Below are positions 48,108-60,224 of a stretch of 64,000 bases of DNA, in pieces. This DNA is from Raphanus sativus. Lineage: Eukaryota; Streptophyta; Magnoliopsida; Brassicales; Brassicaceae. Within the stretch, counting starts at the first letter, position 1, and the number at the start of each line of letters is the position of its first letter. Both the position numbers and the translations under genes were made by a program. Below the pieces are notes generated by a model. The model made no database searches. It saw nothing but the letters and a program-made list of their open reading frames with translations, and was not told the origin of the DNA. The DNA is taken from positions 2,294,001 to 2,358,000 of the forward strand of contig NC_079514.1 in assembly GCF_000801105.2 (NCBI RefSeq), written 5' to 3'.

Positions 48108-50482
48108 ATGCAAAGCCCTTCAACGGCAACAACAACCCATGAATCAGCAGCAGCATCCTCCGCCTCTGGTTTCTTCACACGTCTCTCCGGTTTAGCCTCC
48201 GTTAACCGGTCTCCTTCTTCGAACTCAGATGGGTTTCCTCTCTCACCCTCCAAATCCAATGCCTTGTTCTTCAACGGTTCCTCCCGGGCTTTACCCGCCA
48301 GGAGAACATCGCGAAAGGCTCTGGCTTCACTGAGCTTGAACGCTAAGAGCAGTGTTGGATCGAGCCTGCGTAGGTTTATAAGCGAATTCAATAGCTTTAT
48401 TAGGTTTCACTGCGAGAAAGTGGTCCCCGAAAGCTTCGCCTCCATCGGGGTTTCGAGCGACGAGAATGGGGCTAGGGTGAATGAGACCGATGTGGTTTTG
48501 GGTGAGGAGGGTTTGCCGTTGGGTGGTGTGGAAGCTGATGGGCCCAAGAAAGTTTTGATTTTGATGAGTGATACTGGTGGTGGTCACAGAGCTTCCGCTG
48601 AAGCCATTAAAGCTGCTTTCAATCATGAGTTTGGAGATGACTACCAGGTTCGGTCTCTTTTTTCTTCAGTTTGTATCTTGTAATAAGATTGCTTGGGTCG
48701 TGTAAAGAAAATGACTTTATGTCTGAATCGCGTAAGAAGACCACTTTGTGAATTTGACATTGTGTTACATTCACTTGGTTGCTTTTAGAATGTGTCTCAG
48801 CTGAAGATATTAATAGTTGAGTAGGGGTTATATGTAATGTGGATTGTTGTTGATTTTAGTTCAGTACATTTAAGAGTGTTTGCGCAGGTGTTTATTACGG
48901 ATTTGTGGACAGATCACACTCCCTGGCCATTCAACCAGCTTCCCAGGAGCTATAATTTCCTGGTGAAACATGGGACTCTTTGGAAAATGACTTACTATGG
49001 TACGGCTCCACGCGTTATTCACCAGTCAAATTTTGCAGCAACTTCGACTTTTATTGCCAGGTGAGGCTTTAAGGTCTATGCTTTTGGTTACTCACTCCTT
49101 CAACTATATAATGTTTGTCTTTAAAACATACAGGGAAATTGCACAAGGGTTGATGAAATATCAACCAGACATTATAATCAGTGTTCATCCATTGATGCAA
49201 CACGTCCCACTCCGTGTCCTTAGATCAAAGGGGTTGCTTGATAAAATCGTCTTCACAACTGTTATTACAGACTTGAGCACTTGCCATCCCACATGGTTAG
49301 TTTTATTAATTAAATCGTTCATGCTTTAGAGATATTCTAAAGTTACATGAACCTTGTCTTTGATGTTTAGGTTTCATAAGCTTGTGACAAGGTGTTATTG
49401 CCCATCAACAGAAGTGGTGAAAAGGGCACAAAAGGCCGGACTTAAGACATCACAGATCAAAGTCTACGGCCTTCCTGTTCGACCTTCCTTTGTGAAACCA
49501 GTTCGCCCAAAGGTTGGGTTTTTTAGAAAGTTTTCTTTCTTTGGCTGTTTCAGTTGTATTGATTACATAAAATCACAGGTTGAGTTAAGAAAGGAACTAG
49601 GGATGGATGAGAATCTTCCAGCGGTTTTGTTAATGGGAGGAGGAGAAGGAATGGGTCCTATAGAGGCAACAGCAAGAGCTCTTGGAGATGCTTTGTATGA
49701 CGAGAGCCTTGGTGAAGCAGTTGGTCAGGTTCTTATAATATGTGGACGGAACAAGAAACTGCAAACCAGATTAAGCTCCTTAGATTGGAAAATACCAGTC
49801 CAGGTTGCCCTTTAAAAACCAAATCAACATTCTTTAGACATTCTCAATGCAAGCCACTGAAACAGTTTTTCCTTCTCTGTCACAGGTTAAGGGGTTTATA
49901 ACAAAGATGGAGGAATGCATGGGTGCCTGTGACTGCATCATTACAAAGGTAAACCAAACATAACCAAACCCTGGAACCATATAAGGTGTCTATAGTTGAT
50001 TTAGTTTCAACATTGTGTACTCAACAACAACAAGTGTCGTTAGACTAACTGTTTCTTATTTATTGGTTGCTTTCTCTTGTGCAGGCTGGTCCAGGAACTA
50101 TAGCTGAAGCTATGATAAGAGGGCTACCGATAATCTTAAATGGTTACATCGCTGGTCAAGTAAGTTCAACTTTTAAAAACATCCTTCCCCACTTTTGATC
50201 TCTGGTTCAGGTTGTTGAACTTTGTGGTTATGAATGTGAGTGCAGGAGGCAGGGAATGTGCCATACGTGGTGGAGAACGGATGTGGGGAATTCTCAAAAT
50301 CACCGATAGAGATATCAAAGATTGTAGCGGAATGGTTTAAACCGCGGTCGAGGCAGTTGGAGATTATGTCGCAGAATGCTTTGAGGCTGGCTAGACCAGA
50401 AGCGGTGTTCAAGATAGTGCAAGATATGCACGAGCTTGTCAGGCAGAGGAACCGTCTTCCTCAGCTCTCTTGCACTGCGTAA
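48108..50482 (+). CDS. MGD1: Monogalactosyldiacylglycerol synthase 1 (type A), chloroplast
   Basis: Transfers galactose from UDP-galactose to diacylglycerol at the inner chloroplast envelope, making MGDG, the main thylakoid lipid. Eight exons: 48108-48647, 48888-49060, 49134-49295, 49371-49512, 49579-49803, 49886-49948, 50085-50159 and 50246-50482, about 538 aa (Arabidopsis about 533). The N-terminal ~100 residues are Ser/Thr/Ala-rich with few acidic residues (transit peptide, type A MGD). The MGDG-synthase domain has [15 protein letters not shown] and [12 protein letters not shown]. The C-terminal GT28 domain has [30 protein letters not shown] and [10 protein letters not shown]. No defects were seen. 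The start is the first ATG after the CT tract; the open frame running into the CT repeat is non-coding. Confidence 0.96.
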
Positions 50483-50649
50483 CATATTATACATTGTAGT
50501 AACTCTATTCATTCAAACAAAATATCTACCCTTTCTTTTTTGTTCTTGACAAGAGTGTAACGATAATATCACAATATTTTTTGTTGCCCTTAATGACAAT
50601 GATCAAGGCCTGATTAATCATGATAATAAAATATATGTAACTAAGAAAC

Positions 50650-51137
50650 TAGATGTGAATGTAGAGGTAGTGTGCACAACATATCTGTCATGAAGGCTGT
50701 TGGTATCTGTGGTCTGCAGCTTTACCGAGACTTGGAGACTCGATAGCTTTTACGAGAAGATCAAGAAGAACCGTTCTCTTGAACTACCTACTCTGTGTTT
50801 GCTAGATATTTGAAAGAGCCCACTACTTTTGAGTCTCTTTGCAGAGGAGGGAAGAAACAGTATGAGCCACCCAGGTATATGACTGTTAATACAGCGGTAA
50901 AGCAGCTGCTAGAAGTTGAGGAAAAGCATGGAGGTTGTGTTTCTGGTGAAGAAGACACAGTGCGTGTGGGGATTGCATGGCTTGGCTCTGAGGATCAGAA
51001 GATAGTTTCAGGGAGGATGAAGGAACTCGTGAGTGTTGATTTTTGGAGCACCGTTGCATTGTCTTGTGATAGTAGGCAAAGATGCATCCGTCGAAGAAGA
51101 GATGTTAGAGTTTTACAGATACAGAACTGCAAATTAG
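50650..51137 (+). pseudogene. Relic of diphthine (methyl ester) synthase, C-terminal half
   Basis: Diphthine synthase (DPH5 type, a SAM-dependent methyltransferase of the tetrapyrrole methylase fold) acts in diphthamide modification of eEF2. Visible pieces are in different frames: [19 protein letters not shown], then [16 protein letters not shown], then KEPTTFESLCRGGKKQYEPP through GSEDQKIVSGRMKELVSVD, and finally GAPLHCLVIVGKDASVEEEM ending at TAG 51135-51137. An extra T in the run at 51040-51044 separates the last two. The N-terminal half is absent. Its place between MGD1 and WRKY18 is that of At4g31790, so this is the syntenic copy decaying. Confidence 0.88.
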
Positions 51138-52811
51138 AAAAGAACATGACTAGAGAAAGGGATGTACTCTTTGCTCGCAAAGCTTCAAGGGGGAGGGGGA
51201 GCAAGAACGATGAAGGAAGAGATTGAAACTAGAAACCGATAGGTGAGACTGTTCTCTTCATTTTTGTTTACTTTGGTGGTCATGTTAGGAAACTATATGT
51301 AACGTAGGTAATATAATAAATAATTATTTACATATATTTTTTGATAATATAACTATGATGTGACTTTTGAAAATGAGAGGTAGGTATTGAAATACTCATT
51401 AGATTTTTTTTTCAGTTTGAGATTTATCTGATTTGGTTTGATTTCAGGATCTAGCACCAATGGAAAAGTTGTTTAGGTTTGTCATATGTTCGGTCTGGTT
51501 CTTGAATTTGGTAAACCTCTGTTCACAAGATTGTGACTTATTAGTATTTGATAACTTAAATGTTTTCCCTTAAAACTGAGGGGAAAGTATAATCCTGGTT
51601 ATGGTAATGTTTTAAAGGGATTCGAACTTTGGAATTGACCCCAGAGGAACCATAACTTAAAAAACCCGACTTTTCAACAATTCCACTCAGAAGTCATTTC
51701 AAAGTTTGATAAAGAAAAGTAACAAAGAAGACTAAGGAACAAGCGTGTGCATGCGTGATGAACATATGATGACGTGGGGGATACTTGCGTCCGAGGCTGG
51801 TGAATCATGAACGCATCACCACCATTCAAAACAGACACGTGCATTAGATATTATTATGCCTAGGTTTTAGTTAGACTGACCTCTTCATCAACTCAAGTCT
51901 TTCTTAAAGAATATGTATGTAATGTTTTTATTTTATCAGCATGTAATGTATTTCTATGCGTACTATATGCAGAGCCGGATCTGGACATAGGCACTTGACC
52001 TCTAATAACTTTGGACATTTTTATATAGGTAGTGGTCCCGAAATTTTGAAAAAAAAATTTACTAAAATTCCTTAAGAAATGTTTCAAACCTCTAAATTTT
52101 CAGATTCAATCCGGACTATATTCATATATATGATGGTTTATTACGCTGTGAAAAATTTAGAGTCAATTAATTGCTTGTTATCATCTTTTCTGTGGTCATA
52201 CTGATCTCTTTTTCCAATAATTCTGTAATTGTTTTGAGCATTTGTGAACTATACTCTCCTAGGTGCACAACTGGTCAGATAAAGTTATTGCAGATAAGTA
52301 CGAGTTCAAATCAAATCTGAAGAAAGAAAACAATAAGGTTTCTGATAACTTTTGAATAGTCCGATATCAAGAGATGTACAAAAGAAGTAAATGTAAAGGT
52401 TATATTGCATCATACTTATAGACGCAGATTAGTGACGCCATCACGTTGACGTCGCATGTAGAATATCCGACGGGAAGAGGATTTGTTAGCGGATGACTTA
52501 GAATGATCTTTATATTAAGTCTTGTTACTCCACCCAGGACCAATAAACTACGTATCTGACCTTTTTCCATCCATGAAGGACTTATTTAATTAACTTTTAC
52601 ATGAGTCCTAATTATTATTATTTTTTCGAAAAATCCTAATTATTTTCTTCATCAGCAAAATTATCAAAAATGGATCGTTAAGCCTGACCAATATCTTTGG
52701 TTGTTACTTTACGGATTCAATATGATTATATGAAATAGTTATACGATCAAAGGAAAAATAAAAACAAACTTCTTTCTTGTTGGCAAGAATTTGTTCTCTT
52801 TAAAAATCTAA
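51138..52811. other. Gene-free region downstream of the methyltransferase relic
   Basis: No gene is recognised. The GA-rich end of the relic runs to about 51,230. The remainder shows ordinary intergenic composition. Confidence 0.5.
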
Positions 52812-53365
52812 TCTATTAATTCAGAGATTAGTTTTTATCTACTGTTTAATGTTGTTATTTAAACTTTGGTCTTTTTCTTAGTTGTTGTTAGAATATATCA
52901 CATCTCTTACAAAATATATTCTCCTCTATGAACATATATAGCTCTGCTACGAACGTCTTGAACAATCCTGAAAATATACAAAATATCATAACTGCTTAAT
53001 AAGTACTATTTATTATAATAGATAACAAAACCATTTATTCGATAGTAACATAATAACAAATATAACTGTTAAATTATGTCTAAACTACCTGATATTATTG
53101 TGATCTATATAGAGAATCATAACTAATTAAATGGAAAGTTCACGTTTGCTAAATCATCCCGCCTTTGCTTATCACTAAAACATTTCGAAATCATCCCGCA
53201 TTTGTTTATATAGCACCATTTAGTTATATATATTTAATATAAATAATATATATATGTCTAATATATATATATATATATATATATTATATACACATATTAT
53301 ATATAGCATATATTAAAATTAAAATTTAACAAATCAATGTCCGCCCTTTAGGGGTCCTAATCTAG
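52812..53365 (+). mobile_element. Possible Helitron (554 bp)
   Basis: The 3' end is suggestive: CCGCCCTTTAGGGG (a weak CCC/GGG stem), then TCCTAATCTAG and T at 53366. A possible start TCTATTAATTCAGAGATTAG follows an A at 52811. The interior includes a (TA)n tract near 53,260. The 5' assignment is a guess, and the hairpin is weaker than in the other Helitrons here. Confidence 0.4.
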
Positions 53366-53570
53366 TAATTACTTTAACATTGTTTAAAATTCATCATAGA
53401 TGATGTATGTATTATTGAATCTAAAACTCATCATTCAAAAAAAAAATATTTTAAATTTGTTTCTATTATGAAAAATAACCTATGAAGGATTGGTAATAGT
53501 GTCAAAGATTTCTCTTCTTTGATTCTATCTTTGTCAATAAACAAAAACTCATGCTTATTTAAAACTTAAA

Positions 53571-54307
53571 CTAGAGTTTAACCCGTACATTCGTACGGGT
53601 ATATTTTCCTTTTATAAATGTTTAACTTTAGTATTATCATAAGACTTTGAATATATGATTTATATCTTAATGTTATGTATTGTATATCTCTTTAATCTTA
53701 TTATTTAGGCTTTTTATCAATATATTAATATGGATTTTTTTTATACATTTTACCTTTTTATTTATTGTTATTATATTTTTGAATTTTCATCATTTGAAAT
53801 AATCAAATAAAAAAATTCTTCAATATATGATTTTTGAAAATATATAGATGTAGAAATCAAATGTTAACATATGTTAATAACTTTATTTGTATAAAAATAT
53901 GACATTGTTAACAAATTTGAACCCGTTTTAATGGTAGATAATAATTTATTTAAATGAAAGTATTTTTAAAAATAAATAGAATAATTTAGAAATTTAATAT
54001 AATTTTATCATATTTAATTTATATAATACTTCTATTTTAATATAATACTGATATTAAATTACTTAATTACGAAATTAATTAATGCATTATTTAATAAAAA
54101 TTATTTAAAAAGTTTAGTAGGATTTTGTTAGATATTCTCTCAACAGATTTTATTATAATTAAAAATAAAATTCAAGTTTATAGATAAAATTGATTTTTAT
54201 TAATATACTTATTGATTATAATGTAATGTTATATTATGTAATTAATAAATGGACCTATTAAGACTTTTTAGTGGTAGATAAAAATTGTACTTCTCTTTTA
54301 ATAGAGA
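53571..54307 (-). mobile_element. Helitron on the minus strand (about 737 bp)
   Basis: Read on the minus strand it starts TCTCTATTAAAAGAGAAGTA (54307 downward) and ends with hairpin CCCGTAC-GAAT-GTACGGG, TTAAACT and CTAG (53571-53574), followed by T. The start lacks the usual preceding A, so the 5' limit may be a base or two off. The interior is non-coding. Confidence 0.7.
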
Positions 54308-54967
54308 AGAAGTGTGCAACGGAACAACCAAATCTTTCAGAATCTGCACTGAATAGTAGTTAGTATTTTTTGTATCACTGTGTGTTGAAAGAAATGGAAT
54401 ATTAATTGAATTAAGACGACACTGAATTATTCACTTTTGAGGAAAAGAAGACAAGAAAAAAAACAGGTCGGTGTCGGAGCCGCCCAAGGTGGCAACTTGT
54501 TCACACCATAAAGCCTCACTCAAGTTGGAAGTCGCGGTCGAGTCCGGTCAAGATTTGTTAGCCTTTCCCCGTGTGGGTCCTTCCGCTTTGTCTTTTCCTC
54601 CACCAAAATTTCCACGTTTTTGTATTCTCTTCCACCAATTTTTTTTTTAATTATTGTCGATAAATATATATATATATATATATTTTTTTTGGTTTATATA
54701 TTTTCAAGATTTAATCAAGAAATTTTTGGTTGAATCTCATCATACATCTTTCCGTCGATAAACAAATGTCTTTCTCTAAAAATGGATCGATTTAAGAGAG
54801 GGGGATCAAAGATAAGCTTATAATATTTATCTATATATTGGTCCAAAAAAATATTATCTATATTAATACAGCTATTGTCGTGTATTTATTTATTAAGTGT
54901 TGTACTCAATAATTTAATTAGTGGATTATTTATTAAATGCTAGATTTGAAATATTATCTCAACAACT
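54308..54967. other. Gene-free region
   Basis: Around 54,470-54,600 there is a GC-richer stretch (ggtcggtgtcggagccgccc) without an open frame of note. A (TA)n tract is near 54,662-54,684. Nothing else is supported. Confidence 0.45.
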
Positions 54968-55216
54968 AGGACAAACAACTATTGCAATAGGTTCTTAGCA
55001 AAAGTCCTTAATACACATATATTTGTATATGTATATGTATATATTATATATGCGTATATAATTGTTTGTTAAGAATTTTACGGAAACCGAAACCGAAAGT
55101 TTCTTACATATATGTATATGTATATATTATATACGCATATATAATATATACATATACATATACAAATATATGTGTATTAAGGACTTTTGTTAAAGACTTT
55201 TGCAATAATCATGCTC
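54968..55216. mobile_element. Foldback/MITE-like element with a perfect 59-bp palindrome
   Basis: Arms 55000-55058 and 55130-55188 are exact reverse complements over all 59 bases (start AAAAGTCCTTAATACACATA), with a 71-bp loop. Outside the arms the ends are loosely inverted: GGACAAACAACTATTGCAAT on the left and GAGCATGATTATTGCAAAAG on the right (reverse complement). The arms are TA-rich. A clean target duplication was not established. Confidence 0.75.
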
Positions 55217-55318
55217 TAAATACAGCTTACTAAAATTTTCTTTATTTATTTATTTATTTATTTTTGATAATAAAGGAAGGAAATAATAGAAAAAGAATTG
55301 CCGACCTCTGAATCAAGA

Positions 55319-55340
55319 GTCAATGGGTCAAGCAAGTCAA
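55319..55340 (-). promoter_or_regulatory. W-box cluster upstream of WRKY18
   Basis: Three GTCAA cores (TTGAC on the minus strand) lie at 55319-55323, 55327-55331 and 55336-55340, about 510-530 bp before the WRKY18 ATG. TTGAC is the invariant core bound by WRKY factors, and WRKY18/40/60 are known to regulate each other and themselves through W-box clusters. A TATA box (TATATATAAAG, about 55,740) lies about 105 bp before the ATG. Confidence 0.65.
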
Positions 55341-55847
55341 GGGAAAGTTCGTAATTGCTATGGTCACTATATTGATCAATACTATTATTATTTTTAAATA
55401 AATATCACCAAACTGAAAAATAATAATTTAAAGGAAACACGGATCCGACCATACTGAAATTTATGAATGACGTCCAAAACTTTCTATCGGACGCATGGGA
55501 CACTGCCGCAGCTATTGTTGATTCTTCTTTACTTGTTTGTTTTTTTTTTGTAAAATCTCATTGATCTAGCCAATCACTGTGACCCCATTACCAAAGTCTT
55601 TAATGTCTTCAGACTTTACGAAGACAGCTTTCTAGATATATCATCACTTTGCCAACGACTTTCCAAAAAAAACTCATTTTAAACTCATTTACTTAATTGA
55701 TTTCTTAATGTTATGCACAGAGACAGTCTTTCTAGTTTTGTATATATAAAGAAGCCACTACTCATCCACTCGGACCACCAACTTACGACCAAAGAAAGCA
55801 AATCCAGACTTGCCTTGTGTCTTTAAAACATTAATAAAACATTTTTA

Positions 55848-57016
55848 ATGGACTGTTCTTCCTTTCTCGACCTCAACACCAACCCTTTCGATCGTAGTTT
55901 CCCGGCAAAACTTCCGGTGAGTTCACATGATCTATATCCTTATTAAACATTTATTTATGTCGGCTCCTGGGACTGTTGTAACTAATCATGTGTTCATATT
56001 TTCAGAAGGAGGAGATCAAGGTTTCGACTTCTGCTGATTTTGAAAGGAAACAGAGCGCAAGTGAGTTAAGGGAGGAGCTAAACAGAGTCAGCTCAGAGAA
56101 CAAGAAACTAACTGAGATGCTAGAAACAGTCTGTGAGCACTACTACGCACTACAGCGTCATTTGGAGAAGCTTCAGGGTCGAAAAAGCCCTGAAATGGAT
56201 CAGATTGAGCAACCAACAAAGAAAAGAAAACAAGCTCCGGATGAGTTATTAGGGTTTGGTAATGGACTCAGTGGAAAAAATGAGAACAGCTCCAGCAACG
56301 AAGATCATCATCATCAGCTTCTTTCATGCAAAAGACCAGTCACTGATAGCTTCAGCAAAGCTAATGTTTCAACAGTCTACGTGCCTTCTAATTCTTCCGA
56401 CACAAGCTTGGTAAGTGTTTTGTCTGAATATCTTTGTCAGAATTTTTTAATGTTGATATTATTGTAGTTCAATAAAAAAAGAAAAAATTTCAATATTGAT
56501 ATTGTTGTATATGTTTTTTATTTGCAGACAGTAAAAGATGGGTATCAATGGAGGAAATACGGACAAAAGGTTACAAGAGATAACCCCTCGCCTAGAGCTT
56601 ACTTTAGATGCTCGTTTGCGCCTTCTTGTCCAGTAAAAAAGAAGGTAATTAACAAACACTGAGTTGATTTTCATTTTTAAATGTTTATCTCTACTTATTC
56701 AGTTGTCTAATGATGTTATGTGGCTTGTGTTGTTGTTGTTGTTATTCAGGTGCAACGCAGCGCAGAGGATCCGTCCGTACTGGTAGCTACATACGAAGGG
56801 ACACATAACCACTTAGGTCCAAACGGTTCTGAAGGGGATGTTACAAGCCAGGTTGGATCAAGCACTGTGACTTTGGATCTGGTTCATAGTGGTCAGGGAA
56901 CGATGCAAGAGGTTCTGGTTCAGCAAATGGCGTCTTCTTTAACAAAAGATTCAAAGTTTACAGCTGCTCTTGCGGCTGCTATATCAGGGAGGTTGATGGA
57001 GCAGTCTAGAACATGA
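55848..57016 (+). CDS. WRKY18: WRKY transcription factor, group IIa (WRKY18)
   Basis: A nuclear defence and ABA-response regulator that binds W boxes and pairs with WRKY40 and WRKY60 through an N-terminal leucine zipper. Exons 55848-55916, 56006-56410, 56528-56644 and 56750-57016, about 285 aa (Arabidopsis about 310; the shortfall lies mainly in the N-terminal and C-terminal linkers). N-terminus [14 protein letters not shown]; coiled zipper [20 protein letters not shown] (about residues 38-80); basic KKRK; WRKY domain [20 protein letters not shown] with C-X5-C (CSFAPSC) and H-N-H. The intron before VQR is the conserved position for group IIa. The tail ends [11 protein letters not shown]. Syntenic with At4g31800. 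No lesions were seen. Confidence 0.95.
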
Positions 57017-57583
57017 AGCTTCAAGTGAATGTGTTTTGTTTTGGTTTCTCATCCTTAGAAAAATGAATGGAGTTTATCGTTTTCTATTTAAAATGTTCCA
57101 TTTCTTAATTAGGAGAAAAAAATGGAAACTTAATTGTATATAAAACTTATAAGCAAATGATAAATCATAAACATTGAAGAGAATTTTAATGTTGTTAGTT
57201 TTTAAATGGTTAGACAATGTTATCACAAAAACAATTGGTAAAAATTTGGTCTGCTTATTATATGTTTTAAAATCATTTTATATAACGCATTGAAATCTAT
57301 AGAAGTATGTTCTTTGAAATGATTTAAATTCATTTGAAATCATTTTCAATGATTGGAGAAGATTCCTAACAAGCATTCAAATAACAGAAAATCAAAGTTT
57401 CCCTCCTTATTTCTCTATCTATACTCTGCAACTCTCGTGATTCTCATTTATTTCCTTTCCCCATCTGTTCACCACTCTCTGTTCCCACCATTATCAATGT
57501 CAACCCAATCTTGGTCCCTCCAGCCACCAAACCTCCTTCCTTTTTAAATTCCCTCTCCTATCTCAAACCTCAGAACCCATTCA
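57017..57583 (+). other. WRKY18-POLAR intergenic region
   Basis: Contains the WRKY18 3' UTR and the presumed POLAR promoter; CT-rich from about 57,450 to the POLAR ATG. Nothing else is seen. Confidence 0.5.
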
Positions 57584-58695
57584 ATGGAAGACGGCCATGG
57601 ACACTCGCGGAGGAGAAGGGGAGATGGTTGCATAGTCGTCCAGTGTTACACGCCTAGGAGGGTCGTGTCTCGGTTGCTTTCTGGCCTCAGAAGTTCCAAG
57701 GGGAAGAGACAGGCAGGGGAGGTACAAGATGAAGCAGATAAGGGAGGGAACCATTTGGCACGGTGTTCAACGAAACGCATCAACGATAGTGGGCTGTTGG
57801 ATAGAAAGCCAGAAACCAATAGATTTGGTGAGAAGTTTGTATTATTATTTTTTTAGTTCACTTGTTTGAAATGGCCTAATGTGATTTGTATTAACAAGAA
57901 CATATACTTGGCTACATCATAGTTTATTTTTATTTTTTAAATCATTGTGCAGAACCACAAAGCAGAGAAGCACCTTTGGAAATGGGGATAGGCTCATTCT
58001 TGCTGTATCTTGTAGTTGCAAGTAAAACTGAGCTAGACAAAATGGCAAACCTGAGAAGGCAAATGGAGATGCTTCTTCTAAACGCAAAAGAAGAGTTGCA
58101 GAAGAATGATGCATATGCAAAAGAGGCAGCAAGGGGTGGTAACCAGTTTTCTCCTCAAGTCATTTCGAATTTGGCATCATCGATTTTCGAAGGGTCATCA
58201 ACAAGTGTTCTTCAAGAGGAGAACTCTGAATGCGAGGTCTCAAAACCAGAGGATAGACATACAAAGGATCAGATTCAAAGGCAACACAAACTTAAAGTAT
58301 CCCACAAACCACCTTAATATCTTCTTATATTGGCTATGAACAGGCTCTTGATGTCTTTACTTTTTTTTGGGTGTATGTAGGACAAGGAGAATCATGTACC
58401 AGAGATGGTGACAGATGAAAGATATGGAGTATGTCCTTACGAACTTGAGAAGAAGCTGCATGAACTACTAGAGACAAGGCAGCAAGAAGAGTTACTGAAG
58501 CTTGAAACTGCTCTGAGTCGCGTTGAGCGCAGACTAGAGGAGAAAGAAACCGAGGTTTCATGGTGGAAAGACGCAGCCCGCTTGCTTGCTCAGCGTGTTC
58601 CTGAATCTTCTCGAGCTGGACTAGAATGGTGCAACAACCCGGAATCTGCTTCCGTAACATGTTCTGAAGACTTTGGTCCAGTTTCACCTAGATGA
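57584..58695 (+). CDS. POLAR: POLAR-like protein (stomatal lineage polarity scaffold)
   Basis: Exons 57584-57827, 57953-58296 and 58381-58695, about 300 aa. In Arabidopsis the gene after WRKY18 (At4g31805, often mislabelled as WRKY-related) is POLAR, which marks the cell cortex before asymmetric divisions of stomatal precursors and holds BIN2-type GSK3 kinases there. Visible parts: a basic N-terminus with RRVVSRLLSGLRSSKGKR, a conserved core PLEMGIGSFLLYLVVASKTE, then an amphipathic stretch KMANLRRQMEMLLLNAKEEL and a long coiled coil (ELEKKLHELLETRQQEELLK up to ETEVSWWKDAARLL). The WRKY label is misleading: no WRKY zinc finger is present. Identification rests on synteny plus memory of the family; the start is the first in-frame ATG. 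Confidence 0.8.
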
Positions 58696-60224
58696 TCTTG
58701 TATAAGAGAAAATTTCTATAGCTATGCTGTCACAAGAGCTTGTATGATGAGAGTTCTTTAGTGTTTGTGTGAAGTTTGCTTTTGAGTTACACACTAGCTG
58801 TCCCTGTCTCGTACATGGCGTAGATATCACTGAAATAACTATCTAATTAGTATAATTGCAATGTTATCTGTATCAGATCAAGCTCCTCTAAAATTCTACA
58901 CAAAGGCCTTTTCAGAATTACAATGGATTGTTCTCAGAAATTCTCACAGAAAAAAAAAAACTATCACAACTCACAAGACAGTACAAACTTCAATGGGCTC
59001 GACTTATGTTGATACGCCGTCGTTTGGCAGGTAACGCGCTGGCTATTTTGACAAAAAATGAAAATTTCCGATTATCAAAGAAAACCAAGAGTATCTGTTC
59101 ACGCCTATTTGAGGGGTGGCGTTGACGCTCCAAAACGAGAGTGGAGCGAACTTCAAACCTTGATTTGGACCATAAAAATATTTTTTTTTCAAAAAAAAAT
59201 TATATACATCCTTAGAGCATCTCCATTGAGAACTCTCAAAGAGGGATTCACACCTTTTTCAAGAAAAAAAAATTAAAATAAACAAATCTTATGAATTCTC
59301 TCTCCCGAAACTCTTTTCGGTGAACCCCTCTCTCCTGAAGTTCATCACTGTAGCGTGAGTCCCACGTGTCGTGGCGACCCACGATTAGTCTATTATTTTT
59401 TTGTTTTCTTTTAAATCAAAAAAGAAATAAAAAATTTAATAATTAAAAATTAAAAAGATGAACCCAAGAAGGGTTCACTAATGGAGATGCTTTTAAAACA
59501 ACATTATCCATATAAATCATGTGGGTTTCTTTAATTGTTTTTTTCTTTAAAAAACCAAAAATTAAAATTACATCGTGGAGCTGCAAAATAGTGTAAGAAA
59601 CGGACAAAACCAATTTCTTTATCTGGATCTTTCTTCCCCTTTTCTCTATTTTTCGTGGACTTCTCTCCCCCCCTCTTTTTTTTTTTTTTTTTTGTAACAC
59701 TCTCTCCCCCCCCCCCCTTAAAACCCCTATTAAAAACTGCTCTTATATTCTCAGATACTCTTAGTTAGAAACACTAGTTATCAGTTTTGATGATTTTGAA
59801 AATTATAATAATCTTGCTCTAGGAAGGTTGTTCCTATTTTGCAAATCTCTTGAAACAAAACAAACATCGTGACGTTTTCATTTCAAACAAAACAACTATA
59901 CGTGTGCCGAAAAACATTATGCCGTTTCAAGTCAAACAAAACGGTCGGTAAGAAGACACTTGGGTTCAATGGAAAACTCATTGTTGAAGTAAGAAAAGCT
60001 TCGCGTGTTCCTTACATGTGAGCTAACAAAAGAAGGATCATTACTTTGTGATTGCATTTTGTTCTTGTTTCATACAAATAATAAACACGTAGTGACATTT
60101 ATATTAGCATAATCTGACATAATCTAAGGTTGTTAATGTCGATAATTTGAGTCTTATGACCATAATAATACCTTAACTCTTTACACATTTGTTTTTTTTT
60201 CCAAACGTTTAATAATAAGACCAT
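58696..60224. other. POLAR-NPY1 intergenic region
   Basis: Convergent 3' flanks. Holds a MITE (59215-59492), a T19 tract (about 59,671-59,692) and a C12 run (about 59,706-59,718). The hydratase gene expected here from Arabidopsis (At4g31810) is not seen. Confidence 0.55.
59215..59492. mobile_element. Tourist-like MITE, 278 bp
   Basis: TTA flanks both ends (59212-59214 and 59493-59495). The ends are inverted: GAGCATCTCCATTGAGAACT on the left and AAGCATCTCCATTAGTGAAC on the right (reverse complement). The terminus GAGCATCTCC is the same as that of the MITE inside REM-C, so both probably belong to related families. No coding sequence. Confidence 0.8.

Noticed and set aside
50650..51230. A complete short gene starting at the ATG near 50795
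   Set aside because: That ATG lies inside a frameshifted methyltransferase remnant, and the last 58 codons are the out-of-frame reading of the conserved C-terminus.
57584..58695. Calling this gene a WRKY factor, as older annotations do
   Set aside because: No WRKYGQK sequence or zinc ligands are present; it is a basic N-terminus plus coiled coil matching POLAR.
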